From Elusimicrobiota bacterium (GTDB taxonomy: Bacteria; Elusimicrobiota; Elusimicrobia; UBA1565; UBA9628): a stretch of 64,000 nucleotides of DNA. This document shows positions 35,839 to 45,749 of this stretch, one piece after another (the first letter of the stretch is position 1; each line of letters begins with the position of its first letter). The position numbers were made by a program, and so were the translations under genes. Location of the stretch: the NCBI GenBank assembly GCA_023213235.1, contig CP096137.1, positions 1,065,587 through 1,129,586 of the forward strand. The letters are read 5' to 3'. The notes under the pieces were generated by a model. It made no database searches. It was not told the origin of the DNA and worked only from the letters and a program-made list of their open reading frames with translations.

Positions 35839-37204
35839 CGGGCGCGGCGCTCGAAGACGAGGGCGCGGCCGTCCTTATGACGCAGCGTCCAGCGGGAACG
35901 CGGCATGTACGCCTCGTGGTAGGGCCGGCCGTCGACGAGCAGCGGCGCGTTCTCCATCAGGGCGACGTCGATTCCCTTCCGGTCGAGGAACGCCTGCCAG
36001 GCCTCCGGGGACTCGAGGGCGGCGCCCTCCTCGGCGAGGAGGCCGTGGAACAGGTAGCGCCCGTCCTGGTAGACGCGCCACGCCGGCGGCAGGCGCCAGC
36101 CGAGGTAGCCGCCCCAGCCCCAGGGATTGTACAGCCGCTTCGGCGCGGGGCGGGAGGCCAGGAACTCGGCCGCCGACACCGGCAGGAAATGATCGTTGAA
36201 TACGCTGCGGCCCAATCCGTAACGCGTCCCGCACCACAGCGAGAACGCGGCGAGCGCGGCCAACAGCGCCGCCGCGGCGCGCGGGCGCTCCTTCTCCCGC
36301 GCCGAGTCGAGGAAGGCGAGGAGAAGCGGGATGGCCGCCGCCGCCGCGTAGCCCGACATGCGGGCGTGGCGCGCGCCGGACCAGGAAAAGAACAGCACGG
36401 CGGCCAGCGGCCCGAGGGGGACGGGGCGGCGGCGCAGGACGCAGAGCAAGGCCGCGCCGGACGACAGGGCGACGGCGAGGAAGAACGGCGCGTGCCACGG
36501 GTCGTCGAGGCGCGGGGGCATCCACTCCGTGATGCGGGCGGAGATCGCGCCGAGATCGGAGACGTGGCGCCGGATCGCCGCGGCGTGGCCGAGGGGTCGT
36601 ACTGCAGGCACGCGCCGAGCAGGGCGGCCGCGAAGAGACGGCCGCCGCGATAGAAGACGAGCAGCGCCAGGCCGTAGACGAAGCCGGGATGGAGGTTGGC
36701 CCACGCGCAGAACAGCGCGCCGATCAGGAGCGGCGAGGCTTTGCCGCGCCCGAGCCGCTCGCGCTCGAGCAGGAAGACGAGCAGGCCGAAGGCCGCCGTC
36801 GAGAACAGTTCGGGGCGGATGTCGGAGCGCGTCAGCATCGCCGCGCCCCACAGTGCGGCGGCGGCGGCGCGCTCCCAGGCGGGACGCGCGTACAAGGCGA
36901 GCGTCCTCCACAGGACGAAGGCGGCCGCGCCCATCGCGGCGGCCTTGAGCAGCCAGAGCGCCGTCATTCCGCCGGCGTCGTGCAGGACGCCGAAGAGGAT
37001 CTGGTCGAGCCACTCGAAGTCCGTCCAGGCGGAGCCGTGCATCGTCCACGACAGCCAGTCCTTGTCCGGAACGGCGCCGAGCTCGCGCATGCGCCGGTAC
37101 GCGCTCAGGTGCCAGAACAGGTCGGGGTTCGACAGAGGCCACAGCACGGCCGGCGCCAACGCGAGCGCGGCGGCGACGGCGGGGAGACGCTCGCCCTTCC
37201 TCAC
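35835..37204 (-). CDS. Polytopic membrane protein, GT-C-like (one frameshift)
   Basis: About 456 residues with ten or so membrane helices. The GTG start at 37204 overlaps the previous stop (GTGA). The segment NPDLFWHLSAYRRMRELG, with an Asp followed by His, resembles the first lumenal loop of GT-C glycosyltransferases. The frame breaks near 36593 in a run of four C/G. The C-terminal soluble part (after KRLYNPWGWGGYLGWRL) resembles the periplasmic domain of similar proteins. The acceptor is unknown. Confidence 0.6.
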
Positions 37205-38630
37205 CGGCGCTCCGTATATATACCGGGTGCGCGCTCGTCCAGCCGCGCGAGCGCCAGGCCGAGCGCGTCGAACGGCTCCGGCCGCGGCGCCGCGTTGAGC
37301 CCGTCGAGGGCGACGAGCCAGACGGTCCGCCCCGCGGCGCGCAGGGCGCGGTAGCGCGCGCGGTCGATCGTCGCGAGCCCCGGGTCGAGGAAGCACAGCG
37401 CGTAGGCGTCGCGGCCGGCGGCCCTCAGCGCGGGAGGGAATTCGAAGAAGGCGAAGCCCTCGCGCATCGAGACGCCGGCGAGCGCGTCGAAGGCGCGGCG
37501 GTCGAGCCCGTGCAGCACCGTGGCGCCCGTGTTCGGATCGGCGAAGACGAGCACGTCTCGCGGCCCCGCGAGGCGATCGAGCTCCGCGGTGGCGCCCGCG
37601 ATCGCGCCGCTCAAGGCGGCCTCCCGCGCGGCCAGGACGCGCAGGGGGACGGCGGCCGCCCAGAGCAGACAGGCGGCGACGGCGGCGGCCGCCGCGCGGC
37701 GTCCGCGCGAGAGCGCGTCCGCGCCGAGGGCCGCGAGCCCGAGCCAGGCCGGCAGCAGCGGCAGGACGTGTCGCGGCAGCAGCAAGACGCTTTCCGCGCG
37801 GTGGACGAGGAAGATGAGGGCCAGCGGCGCCAGCTGGACGGCGGCGGCGAGCGAGGCGCGCTCTCGCCGGGCCAGGACGGCGCCGGCCGCGGCGAGCGAG
37901 GGAAGCAGGATCAGCCCCGGGCCGAGGCCCTGGCAGAACGTCCGCGCGATCGCGCCGAGCGCGGCGAGGGGAACCTCATAATGAAAGCCGCCGCGCGACG
38001 GGACCGCGAGGTGCCAGGCCCCGAGCCACGCGGCCAGCGCGAGCCAAGACGGGACGAGCGCTTTCGCCGCGGCCGCGCGCCGGGCGGGGTGCCGCAGCGC
38101 CGCGCGCGCGAGCTGAGCCAGGCCGAGCAGCCAGGCGTGCGGCCAGGCGAGCTGGAGCAGCGCCTGCGCGAGCGCGTACGGCCGCGCGTCGCGCCCGTCG
38201 AGCAGGTCCTCGAAGGCATTCCACGCGAGCAAAGCGAGCAGGACCGCCAGCGAGTACGAGCGGAACGTTACTGAGTAACTTACCAGAGGAAGGGACGCGG
38301 CCGTCAGCGCGCCCCACCACAGGCCGAGCGCCGGGCCGCGAAGTCGGGCGCCGAGCCGCCACGCCGCGGCGGCGGCGAGCGCGCCCCACAGCGCGGGCAG
38401 CAGGCGCAGGACGGCGAGGTCCGGGCTCAGCCGCGCGGCGAGGAAGCCGAGCGCGTAGTCGAGCGGGGGCTGCAGGGGGCCGACGCCGGCCGCCGCGCGC
38501 GCGGCCTCGGCCGCCGACGGGCGCGTGACCGCGTACAGCTGGAGCAGGTCGTCGATGTACGGAAAGCGCGAGGGATCATCCACGCGCGCAGGATGAAGGC
38601 GGCCACGGCGAGGAGCAGGGGCGCGGTCAT
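37201..38630 (-). CDS. GT39-like membrane glycosyltransferase (one early frameshift)
   Basis: About 476 residues. The start is the ATG at 38630, overlapping the stop of the gene upstream; a frameshift near 38577 joins MTAPLLLAVAAFILRA to DDPSRFPYIDDLLQLYAV. The early acidic loop with DD, the segment GPLQPPLDYALGFLAARL and about ten membrane helices fit ArnT/PMT-type transferases that use a polyprenyl-linked sugar donor on the periplasmic side. The last 130 residues are soluble. Confidence 0.65.
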
Positions 38631-40042
38631 CGCGGCTCGTACACCGTCGCGCGCTCGGACGGCTCCTCGTGAACCTTGCGGAAGAAGCGCGGGTCTTCGA
38701 GCCGGCGATTGATGCGGGCGAGCTCGCGCACGGGCCCCGCGTCGGGATCGGCCAGCAGGCCGTAGTCGAGCCCGTCGGCGCGGACGATAAGGGTGATTTT
38801 CGCGCGCTTGAGCGCGGCCGCGAACTCCGCGTCGTCCTCGACGAGCGGCAGGGGCCGGCTCGGCAGGCCGGAGAGCCAGCCGTCGCGGACGTTGTGCGCG
38901 CTCGTGAGCAAAGAGCCCGCCGGCCGCGCGGCGAGCCACGCGTACGTGCGCGCGAGTTCCGGCTCGGCCCAGGGACTCGGCCGTCCGATACGGGGGGCGA
39001 CCTGGAAGCCGAGCTGGAGGACGAGCAGGGCGGCGAGCGCGCGCGGCGCGCGCGCGCCGAGCGCGGACGCCAGCGCCCAATACAGGAGCGGCAGCAGCGG
39101 CAGTAGGTAGCGCTCGTACTGCCAGCCCCAGACCGCGAGCAAAGCCGCCGAACCCGCGAGCGCCAGGGCGGCGGGATCGTCGCGTCGTCGGCGCAGGGCG
39201 CTCAGTCCGCCCCAGGCCGCGCCGAGCAGCAGCGCGGCGCCGAGCGCGAGCGCCGCCGGCCCCTCGGCCAGGCTCGGCGGCAGGAAGCAGGCGCCGACGC
39301 CGCGCGCGTAGTACGCGGCGTTCGACGCGGCCACGGAGGCGAGCTTCGCCGCGGCGCGGTCGCCGTAGGTGAGGCCGAGCATGTCGAGCTTCTCCACCGT
39401 GCGAGACCGGCTGTATGAATAGGCGGACCAGCCGGCGAAGGCGAGCAGCGGCGGCAGCCAGGCGCGCGCGCGGTCCTTTCCTTTCCGCGCGAAGGCGAGC
39501 GCGGGCAGCGCCGCGATCCCGGCCGTGCGCGTGAGCAAGAGCGCCGCGGCGGACAGCCCGGCGGGAAGCGCATTGCCGGCGTCGGCGGCGAGAAGCAGGC
39601 CGAGCAGGGCCAACGTGTAGGGAATCTCCGACATCACGACGCCCGCCTGCGCCAGGACGAGGGGCGAGGAGGCGAACAGCGCCGCGCCGAGCAGGGCCTC
39701 GGTCTCGCCGAGACGCCGGCGCAGCCACAGCCAGACGCCGGCGGGCGCCAGCGCGAGCAGGAGGGCGGACGCGGCCTGGAAGAGGCCGACGGACTCGGTG
39801 ATCCACGACAGCGGCGCGAGCAGAGCCGGCCACAGCGGGTTGATCATCGTCAGCGGCGGACACGCGGGGTCGGTGAGCAGGCAGTAGCGGCCCATCGCGA
39901 GGGCGCGCGCGCCGACGAGGTAGAGCACGTCGTCCTGCTGGCGCCCGAAGTACTGCGCGGGCGCGAAGGCCAGGACGAGCAAGGCGCAGGCCGCGAGCAC
40001 GGCGGCGGAGCGCAGGGAGACGTCGCGCCGCGGAGAAGTCAA
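38627..40042 (-). CDS. GT39-like membrane glycosyltransferase
   Basis: A 471-residue intact protein with about ten membrane helices. The N-terminal loop FGRQQDDVLYLVGARALAMG contains the DD pair expected of GT-C enzymes, and MINPLWPALLAPLSW is the following conserved loop. A soluble C-terminal portion starts at about residue 370. It leads a three-gene unit (38627, 37201, 35835) whose members overlap by four bases. The target of glycosylation is not known. Confidence 0.7.
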   Translation of the reverse strand: MTSPRRDVSLRSAAVLAACALLVLAFAPAQYFGRQQDDVLYLVGARALAMGRYCLLTDPACPPLTMINPLWPALLAPLSWITESVGLFQAASALLLALAPAGVWLWLRRRLGETEALLGAALFASSPLVLAQAGVVMSEIPYTLALLGLLLAADAGNALPAGLSAAALLLTRTAGIAALPALAFARKGKDRARAWLPPLLAFAGWSAYSYSRSRTVEKLDMLGLTYGDRAAAKLASVAASNAAYYARGVGACFLPPSLAEGPAALALGAALLLGAAWGGLSALRRRRDDPAALALAGSAALLAVWGWQYERYLLPLLPLLYWALASALGARAPRALAALLVLQLGFQVAPRIGRPSPWAEPELARTYAWLAARPAGSLLTSAHNVRDGWLSGLPSRPLPLVEDDAEFAAALKRAKITLIVRADGLDYGLLADPDAGPVRELARINRRLEDPRFFRKVHEEPSERATVYEPR

Positions 40043-40045
40043 AAC

Positions 40046-40135
40046 TGGCGGAAGAGGTGGGATTCGAACCCACGAGGGCTTTTAGACCCTACACGATTTC
40101 CAGTCGTGCGCCTTCGACCACTCGGCCACCCTTCC
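40046..40135 (-). tRNA. tRNA-Ser (anticodon GGA)
   Basis: On the minus strand the acceptor GGAAGGG pairs with CTCTTCC and is followed by G73 and an encoded CCA. The D arm reads TGGCCGAGTGG, the anticodon stem CACGA/TCGTG encloses CTGGAAA with anticodon GGA, and there is a long class II variable arm and T-loop TTCGAAT. A TATAAT lies 9 bases upstream. Confidence 0.95.
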
Positions 40136-40144
40136 AGTGCGGCG

Positions 40145-40176
40145 ATTATAGCGCTTTTCCACCGCGCGGACATAAT
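40145..40176. promoter_or_regulatory. Divergent -10 elements for tRNA-Ser and the YfhO-type gene
   Basis: On the minus strand TATAAT (40145-40150) is 9 bases before the tRNA. On the plus strand CATAAT (40171-40176) is 14 bases before the ATG at 40191. Confidence 0.55.
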
Positions 40177-40190
40177 CCTATCTTTGTCCT

Positions 40191-42477
40191 ATGGAGCCCC
40201 GGCGCGAGAACCGCGCGCTCGTCCTGACGTCCGCCCTGGCCGGTTTCGCGGTGATCGCCCCGGCGCTTCTGCGCGGCGAGGGCTCCTCGCGACGGCCGCG
40301 CTGTGGCGCGTGCCCCCGTGGAGCGGCTTCCTCGTTCCGCGTCCCGGCGCCGGCCTGCTCGCCGACCAGCTGCTCTACCTCGCGCCGTGGCGGCAGTTCC
40401 TGCGCGAGGAGCTGCTGACCGGCTCCTTTCCGCTGTGGAACCCGTTCATCCTCGGCGGCGTCCCGTTCGCGGCCTGCGTCCAGGCCGCGCCGTTCCACCC
40501 GCTGAGCTGGGGGCTGTTCTGGCTGAGCGCGGTTCCGTACAGCCTCGTCGCGGCGTTCCTGAAGGTGTTCGCCGCCGCCTTCTTCACGGGCCTGCACGCG
40601 CGCCGGCTCGGCGCCTCCGCGCGCGGCGCGGCCGTCGCGGCGCTCGTGTTCGGGCTCGGCGGCTTCATCGTCGCCTGGCTCGGCCATCCGCACTCGACGG
40701 TCGCCTGCCTGCTGCCCGCGCTGTTCTGGACCCTCGGCCGTCTCTCCGACGAGCCGTCGGCGCCGCGCGCGGCCGCGCTCGGCCTCGCCGTCGGGCTCGT
40801 GCTGCTCGGCGGGCACCCGCCGACGGCTCTCCACGTGCTCGGCGCGGCCGGCGCGTACGCGCTGTTCCTGTTCGCGGGAGGAGGCCCGGGCCGCGCGCGC
40901 TTCGCGGCGCTCGCCGCGGCGGGCGCGGCGCTCGGCGCGTGCCTGGCGGCGCCCGCGCTGCTCCCGTTCCTCGAGTACCACCCGCTCTCCGCGACGGCGA
41001 AGTCGGCGGCGAGCCTGGCGCGCTGGGGCACGAGCCTCTCGCCGTGGACGGCCCTGCACCTTTTCATGCCGTTGGCCTCGGGGTCGCCGGCGCTGGGCGC
41101 CGAGGTGCTCGGCGGCATGTTCCGCCTCGGCCCCGAGAGCAACTTCGTCGAGCGCGCGGCGTGGACGGGAATCGTGCCGCTGGCGCTCGCGGCGCTGGCG
41201 CTCCTCAAGAAGCGCCCGGGACGCGAGGCCGCGTTTCACGCGGGCCTCGCGCTGTTCGGCCTCGCCGCCGCGCTCGGCGCGCCGCCGCTGCCCTGGCTCT
41301 GGAAGATCATTCCCGGCGTCTCGGCCGCCAACCCGACGCGCCTCATCATGCTCTGGACGTTCGGCGTCGCCGTGCTCGCGGCGCTCGGCTCCGATCTCGA
41401 GCTCAACGATCTTCCGCTCACGGCGCGGCAGAAGGCGCACGCGACGGCGTTCGTTCTCGCGGTGACGCTCGGTCTCTTCTACTGGGCGACCGTGTGGAAC
41501 CACCTCGACGAGCTCGAACTGACCGAGAGCTTCTTCGCGACCTTCGTCGTCGCGCTGTTCGTCGCCGAGTGCGCGGCGGCGGGCCGCGTCGCGCGGCGGC
41601 GCGAGGGGGCGGTCGGCCTGACGGCGCTGTTCCTGCTGATCCCCGCGCTCGGCGTGAACACCTCGGCGCCCGCGTCGACGTTCTACCCGGCGCACGCGTC
41701 GATCGCAGCGCTCAAGGACGCCGCCGGCGAGGGGCGCGCCTTCGCTCTCGGCCGCGCGCTCGAGCCCGATCTCGGCATGCCCTTCCGCGTGCGCGACGCG
41801 CGCGGCCGCGACTTCGCGACGCCGCGCCTTTATGAGGAGCTCGTCACCGGCCGCTCCGGCGACTTCGACTTCTGGTCGGGAGGGGAGGGATGCCGCCGAA
41901 CCCGGCCGTGCTCGCGATCGGCGCCGCGGCCGCGACGGAGAAGTCGGTCGCCGGCGTGCCGGGCGACTGGGTCAACGTCCACCGCGACGGCCTGTACGTG
42001 TTCCGCTCGCCCAAGGCCGCGCCGCGCGCGCTGTTCGTCCCCGTCTCGCTCGGCGGGACGCCGACGGAGGTTTTGGCCGCCGTGCGCGCGCCGGGCTTCG
42101 ATCCGGCGAAGGGCGTCCATCTCGACGGCGTGCCCGCGGGCGGCGCGCCGGCGAAGGGGAGCGCGCGGATCGTCGAGGACCGCGCGAACTCCGTGTCCGT
42201 CGAGGTGAACGCCGCCGGGCCCGGCTGGCTCGTCCTGCTCGACGGCTGGTTCCCCGGCTGGGAGGCGACGGTCGACGGAAAGCCCGCCGCCCTCCTGCGC
42301 GCCGACCACGCGTTTCGCGCCGTCGCCGTGCCCGCCGGAAGGTCCGCCGTGCGCTTCGACTACCGCCCGCGCTCGGTCCGCCTCGGGCTCATGCTCGCCC
42401 TCTTCGCCGCGAACGCGCTCGTCCTGCTCGCGTGCGGCTCGTCTATAGCTCGACGACTTGCCCTTCGCGGGCGGTGA
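40191..42477 (+). CDS. YfhO-family membrane protein (two frameshifts)
   Basis: About 762 residues. A polytopic membrane domain of twelve or more helices is followed by a C-terminal beta-sandwich, LVLLDGWFPGWEATVDGKPA, which is the signature end domain of bacterial YfhO proteins. Two lumenal-loop segments, PLWNPFILGGVPF and GHPHSTVACLLPALFW, also fit. The frame breaks near 40285 and again in the G run near 41880. YfhO-type proteins are GT-C-like and in Gram-positives glycosylate teichoic acids; the substrate here is unknown. The end overlaps the convergent hydrolase gene. Confidence 0.78.
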
Positions 42478-43299
42478 AGCACTCGACGGTCGCCTTGCGC
42501 GAGGAGATCAGGGAGAGGCCCTGGGCCATGCGCGCGTCGAGCTTGTCGTCGTCGTGGGTGGGGTCGTGGTGGAAGAGCGCCATGCGCTTGACGCCGGCCT
42601 GCTGGGCCAGGTCGAGGACGTCCTCGAAGGTCCCGTGGCCCCAGCCGCGCTTGAGCTTGTACTCGTCGGTCGTGTACTGCGCCTCGCAGATGAGCAGGTC
42701 GGAGCCGGAGACGAAGCGCGCGACGGCGGCGTCCTCCTTGTCGCTGAACTCGCCCTTGACGTTGAGCTTGCCGTAGGGCTCGTGGTCGCTGATGTAGGAC
42801 AGGACCTTCCCCGCGTGCTCGAAGCGGTAGCCGACCGTGATGCCGGGATGGTTGAGGAAGTGGTAGGAGACCTTGGCCGGGCCGATCTCCGACGGGCCGC
42901 CGAGCTCGACGAACTCGGGCTTCGAGGCGAGGTCCTTCATCTGGACGGGGAAATACGTCGGGCTCATCTGCCCGGCCATGATCTCCTGGAAGCCCTTCGT
43001 CGTGCCGTGCATGCCGTAGACGGTGAACTTCGACGTGGGCAGGAAGACGGGCGTAAAAACGGGAAGCCTTGTATGTGATCCCAGTGCGTGTGGCCGATGA
43101 AGAGGCGGCCCGTCACGGGCTTGCCGGCGGCGCGGCGCATGAGGTCGAAGCCGAGTTCGCGGATGCCGGTGCCGGCGTCGATGATGTAGGTCTCGCCCGC
43201 GATCTCGAGCTCGACGCACGGCGTGTTGCCGCCGTAGCGCAAAGTCTTGGGGCCGGGAGCCGCGATCGAGCCGCGCACGCCCCAGAATTTGACGCGCAT
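42443..43299 (-). CDS. MBL-fold metallo-hydrolase (one frameshift)
   Basis: About 286 residues. The opening MRVKFWGVRGSIAAPGPKTLRYGGNTPCVE is characteristic of a widespread group often labelled cyclic-nucleotide phosphodiesterase-like. The metal-binding HTHWDHIQG and the distal ISDHEP and FHHDPTHDD segments are present. The frame breaks at the A run near 43058 (T run on the coding strand), where one more T rejoins FFTPVFLPTSKFTVYG. It is translationally coupled (TGATG) to the response regulator upstream, suggesting joint signalling, but its substrate is unknown. Confidence 0.8.
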
Positions 43300-43667
43300 C
43301 ACTTCGCCCCGGCCATTTCGTCGACGCGGCGGTTGAACTCCGCGACCTCGAAGGGTTTGACGATGTAGCCGTCGGCGCCGGTCTCCTCGACGGCGGTGCG
43401 CACGTCGTGCTGGTAGGACTTCGAGGAGGAGATCAGGACCTTCGTTGTCTTGAGCTCGGGGTCGGCGCGCAGGCGCTGGCAGACCTCGAAGCCGTGCATG
43501 ACGGGCATGAGCAGGTCGAGGACGAGCAGGTCGGGGCGCACCAAGCGCACGGCCTCCAGGCCCTGCGCGCCGTCGGCGGCGGTGGTCACCTCGTAGCGTC
43601 CGCGCAGGAGCATCGCCATCAACTCGCGCATGTCGTCGTCGTCGTCGACGATCACGACCTTCTTCAC
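43299..43667 (-). CDS. Stand-alone response regulator (receiver domain)
   Basis: A 122-residue CheY-like protein. It starts at the GTG at 43667, because a TACACT -10 hexamer ends 6 bases before it; an upstream ATG at 43709 lies beyond that promoter. Acidic residues VDDDDD, phospho-acceptor Asp in LVLDLLMPVMHG, the SSS switch and the KPF Lys are all present. No output domain follows. It is coupled to the MBL hydrolase, which may be its effector partner. No histidine kinase is nearby. Confidence 0.88.
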   Translation of the reverse strand: MKKVVIVDDDDDMRELMAMLLRGRYEVTTAADGAQGLEAVRLVRPDLLVLDLLMPVMHGFEVCQRLRADPELKTTKVLISSSKSYQHDVRTAVEETGADGYIVKPFEVAEFNRRVDEMAGAK

Positions 43668-43673
43668 CCGCCC

Positions 43674-43679
43674 AGTGTA
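43674..43679 (-). promoter_or_regulatory. -10 element (TACACT), leaderless type, for the response regulator
   Basis: On the minus strand TACACT is exactly 6 bases before the GTG at 43667. Confidence 0.5.
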
Positions 43680-43740
43680 GCGAGCGCAGGCCGGGGAGTC
43701 AATGCCCACGCTCGCCCCTTGATTAATCCGGCGGGAAAGC

Positions 43741-43746
43741 TACACT
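43741..43746 (+). promoter_or_regulatory. -10 element (TACACT), leaderless type
   Basis: TACACT is exactly 6 bases before the ATG at 43753. It is divergent from the identical element at 43674-43679. Confidence 0.5.
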
Positions 43747-43752
43747 CCCCGC

Positions 43753-44670
43753 ATGCTCCCGAGCGTCGAGGACTGGCTGTCGGACTCGTGGTCCGACTAC
43801 AAGCGCCGCTTCTGGCCGCTGGCGGCGGTGCTCGCGCTGACGAGCCTCGCGGCCGCGGCCGGCGCGCTGCTGCCGCTGGCGCCCGCGGCGCTCGCGCACT
43901 GGCTCGGCGCCGCCTCGCCCTGGCTGATCTGGGGCGCGGCCTTCGCCGTCTCGTCGGTCGCGGCGCTGTGGCTCTCGACGTGGGGACAGGCCGCGGCGAT
44001 GATCGCGGCCTCCTCGGACCGCGGCGCCATGCCGGCGATGGCCGAGGGCTGGCGGCGCACGGCGGCCTTCGCGTGGACCTTGAGCCTCGTCCTGCTCGCG
44101 GCGTGCGGCGGCCTCGTGCTCTTCCTCGTGCCCGGCCTCGTCCTGGCCGCGCTGCTCTTCTTCGCGCCGTTCTACGAGCTCGAGGGCGAGGAGACCGGGC
44201 TCGCCGCGCTCGAGCTGTCGTGGGCGCGCGTGATGCCCCGCCTCGGCGCCGTCTTCGGCCGGCTCGTCCTTCTGGCCGCGATCCTTTGGACGCCGTCGTG
44301 GATCCCGTGGATCGGCTGGCTGCTCACGCCGCTGTTCGCTCCGTTCGGCATCGTCGCGGCGGCGCGCCTGGCGGCCGACCTGCGCGCGCTCTCTCCGGCC
44401 CCGGAGCGGCCCCGGCTCGCGGGCCCCGTCGCGGCGCTGGCCGCTCTGCTCCTGCTCGCCGGAGGCGCCGCGTCCTGGGGCTCGTACCTCGCGGGCCAGG
44501 CGCTCGCCAAGCGTTGGGCGTCGGGTTCGCTGTCGCTCGCGGCGCCGGATCCCGCGACGGCCCAGTCGCTGATCGCGGTGCTGCGCGGGGAGGGGACCGA
44601 GGAGGACATGCGGCGTTCGACGGCGTACGCGCTCTCCCTGTCGTCGGCCGCCGCGCGCGGAGGGCCGTGA
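43753..44670 (+). CDS. Hypothetical polytopic membrane protein
   Basis: A 305-residue protein with six membrane helices between residues 20 and 265 and a short soluble C-terminus. The N-terminal LSDSWSDYKRRFWPLAAV and the central glycine/proline-rich LVLFLVPGLVLAALLFFAPFYELEGE recall the DUF975/YciC-like glycerophosphoryl-diester-associated membrane families, but I cannot assign one. Its stop overlaps the next gene's GTG. Confidence 0.6.
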   Translation: MLPSVEDWLSDSWSDYKRRFWPLAAVLALTSLAAAAGALLPLAPAALAHWLGAASPWLIWGAAFAVSSVAALWLSTWGQAAAMIAASSDRGAMPAMAEGWRRTAAFAWTLSLVLLAACGGLVLFLVPGLVLAALLFFAPFYELEGEETGLAALELSWARVMPRLGAVFGRLVLLAAILWTPSWIPWIGWLLTPLFAPFGIVAAARLAADLRALSPAPERPRLAGPVAALAALLLLAGGAASWGSYLAGQALAKRWASGSLSLAAPDPATAQSLIAVLRGEGTEEDMRRSTAYALSLSSAAARGGP

Positions 44671-45722
44671 GGCTGGGCGGCCGGGCCGCGCTCGCGGCCG
44701 GCGTGCTCCTCGCGTTCGGCCTGCTCGCGTGGGTCGTGGGCTCGCGCTGGGCCGAGGTCCGCGCCGCGGCCGAGGGGCTGTCGTGGTGGTGGGCGTCGGC
44801 CGCGCTCGTCTGCGCGCTGGTGTCGCACGCGATGGGCGGCTTCGCGCTCTCGGCCGTGCTGACCTTGCTCGGGCATCCGCTCGGCGCGCCGAGCGTGCTG
44901 GGCATCTCGCTCGTCTCGACGACGGCCAACTACGTGGTGTCGACCGGCGGCGTCACCGGCTTCGCGCTGAAGGCGCACCTGCTGCACAAGCGCCTCGTGC
45001 CGATCGCGACGACGATCGTCGCCTCGGCGCTCACCTCGGTGATCCTGTACGCCGTGCTGGCCGCGATATTGGTCCAAGGGCTGCTCACGCTGACGCTCGG
45101 CGTGCGCGGCAGCCGCGCGGGACTGCTCGAGGGCGTCGCCGGGCTCTCGGTCCTGCTCGTGGCGGCCGGAGGGCTCATCGCGCTGTTTCTCAACGGGCGC
45201 CTGCGCATGAAGGCCGCGCGCCGGGTCTTCCACTGGACGAACCAGGCCGCGTTCCGCCTGTCGAGCAAGGAGATCCCGCGCGAGAGCTTTCTCCAGTTCG
45301 AGCGGCAGATGGCGCACGGCCTGGCGCGCATCCGCCACGAGCGCGGGCGCCTCGGCTTGGCCGTGCTGTATACGTGCCTCGACTGGGGCTTCGCGATGAT
45401 CTCCCTGTGGCTGTGCTTCCGCGCGGTCGGCGATCCCCTGCCGCTCGGGCCGCTCTCCGCGGCGTTCGCCGTCGGCCAGGGCGCGACCTTGATCCCGGCG
45501 CTGCCCGGCGGGCTCGGGGCCGCCGAGGGCTCGACGGCGGCGGTGCTCGGGGCGCTCGGCTACGACGCGGGGCGCGCGCTCGTCGCCGCGCTGCTCTACC
45601 GAGGCGCGTACTATATCGCGCCGTCCTTGCTCAGCGTCCTCGTGCTGTGGGGGCTGAAGGTCTCCGAGCCCGCCGTCCTGCGCGAGGCCGCCGCGCTCGA
45701 CCGCGATCTCTCGTCGAAATAA
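44667..45722 (+). CDS. LPG-synthase-like / UPF0104 membrane protein
   Basis: A 351-residue membrane protein starting at GTG 44667, with about eight helices. The motifs STTANYVVSTGGVTGFALKAHLL and GQGATLIPALPGGLGAAEGSTAAVLGALGY are the two signature regions of the lysylphosphatidylglycerol-synthase transmembrane domain. No soluble aminoacyl-transfer domain is attached, so this is the flippase-like or unknown-function class, possibly moving a lipid or polyprenyl-linked sugar. Confidence 0.82.
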   Translation: MRLGGRAALAAGVLLAFGLLAWVVGSRWAEVRAAAEGLSWWWASAALVCALVSHAMGGFALSAVLTLLGHPLGAPSVLGISLVSTTANYVVSTGGVTGFALKAHLLHKRLVPIATTIVASALTSVILYAVLAAILVQGLLTLTLGVRGSRAGLLEGVAGLSVLLVAAGGLIALFLNGRLRMKAARRVFHWTNQAAFRLSSKEIPRESFLQFERQMAHGLARIRHERGRLGLAVLYTCLDWGFAMISLWLCFRAVGDPLPLGPLSAAFAVGQGATLIPALPGGLGAAEGSTAAVLGALGYDAGRALVAALLYRGAYYIAPSLLSVLVLWGLKVSEPAVLREAAALDRDLSSK

Positions 45723-45738
45723 GCCGATTATCTAGTAG

Positions 45739-45744
45739 GATTAT
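45739..45744 (+). promoter_or_regulatory. -10-like element (GATTAT)
   Basis: GATTAT ends 5 bases before the ATG at 45750. The match to consensus is weak, but the position is the same as in other genes here. Confidence 0.35.
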
Positions 45745-45749
45745 CGGCG

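Noticed and set aside
38265..38282. Inverted repeat GTTACT/AGTAAC as a possible third copy of the palindromic element
   Set aside because: The arms differ from the 33166/33721 element and the loop motif GGACAGG is absent. It is ordinary coding sequence.
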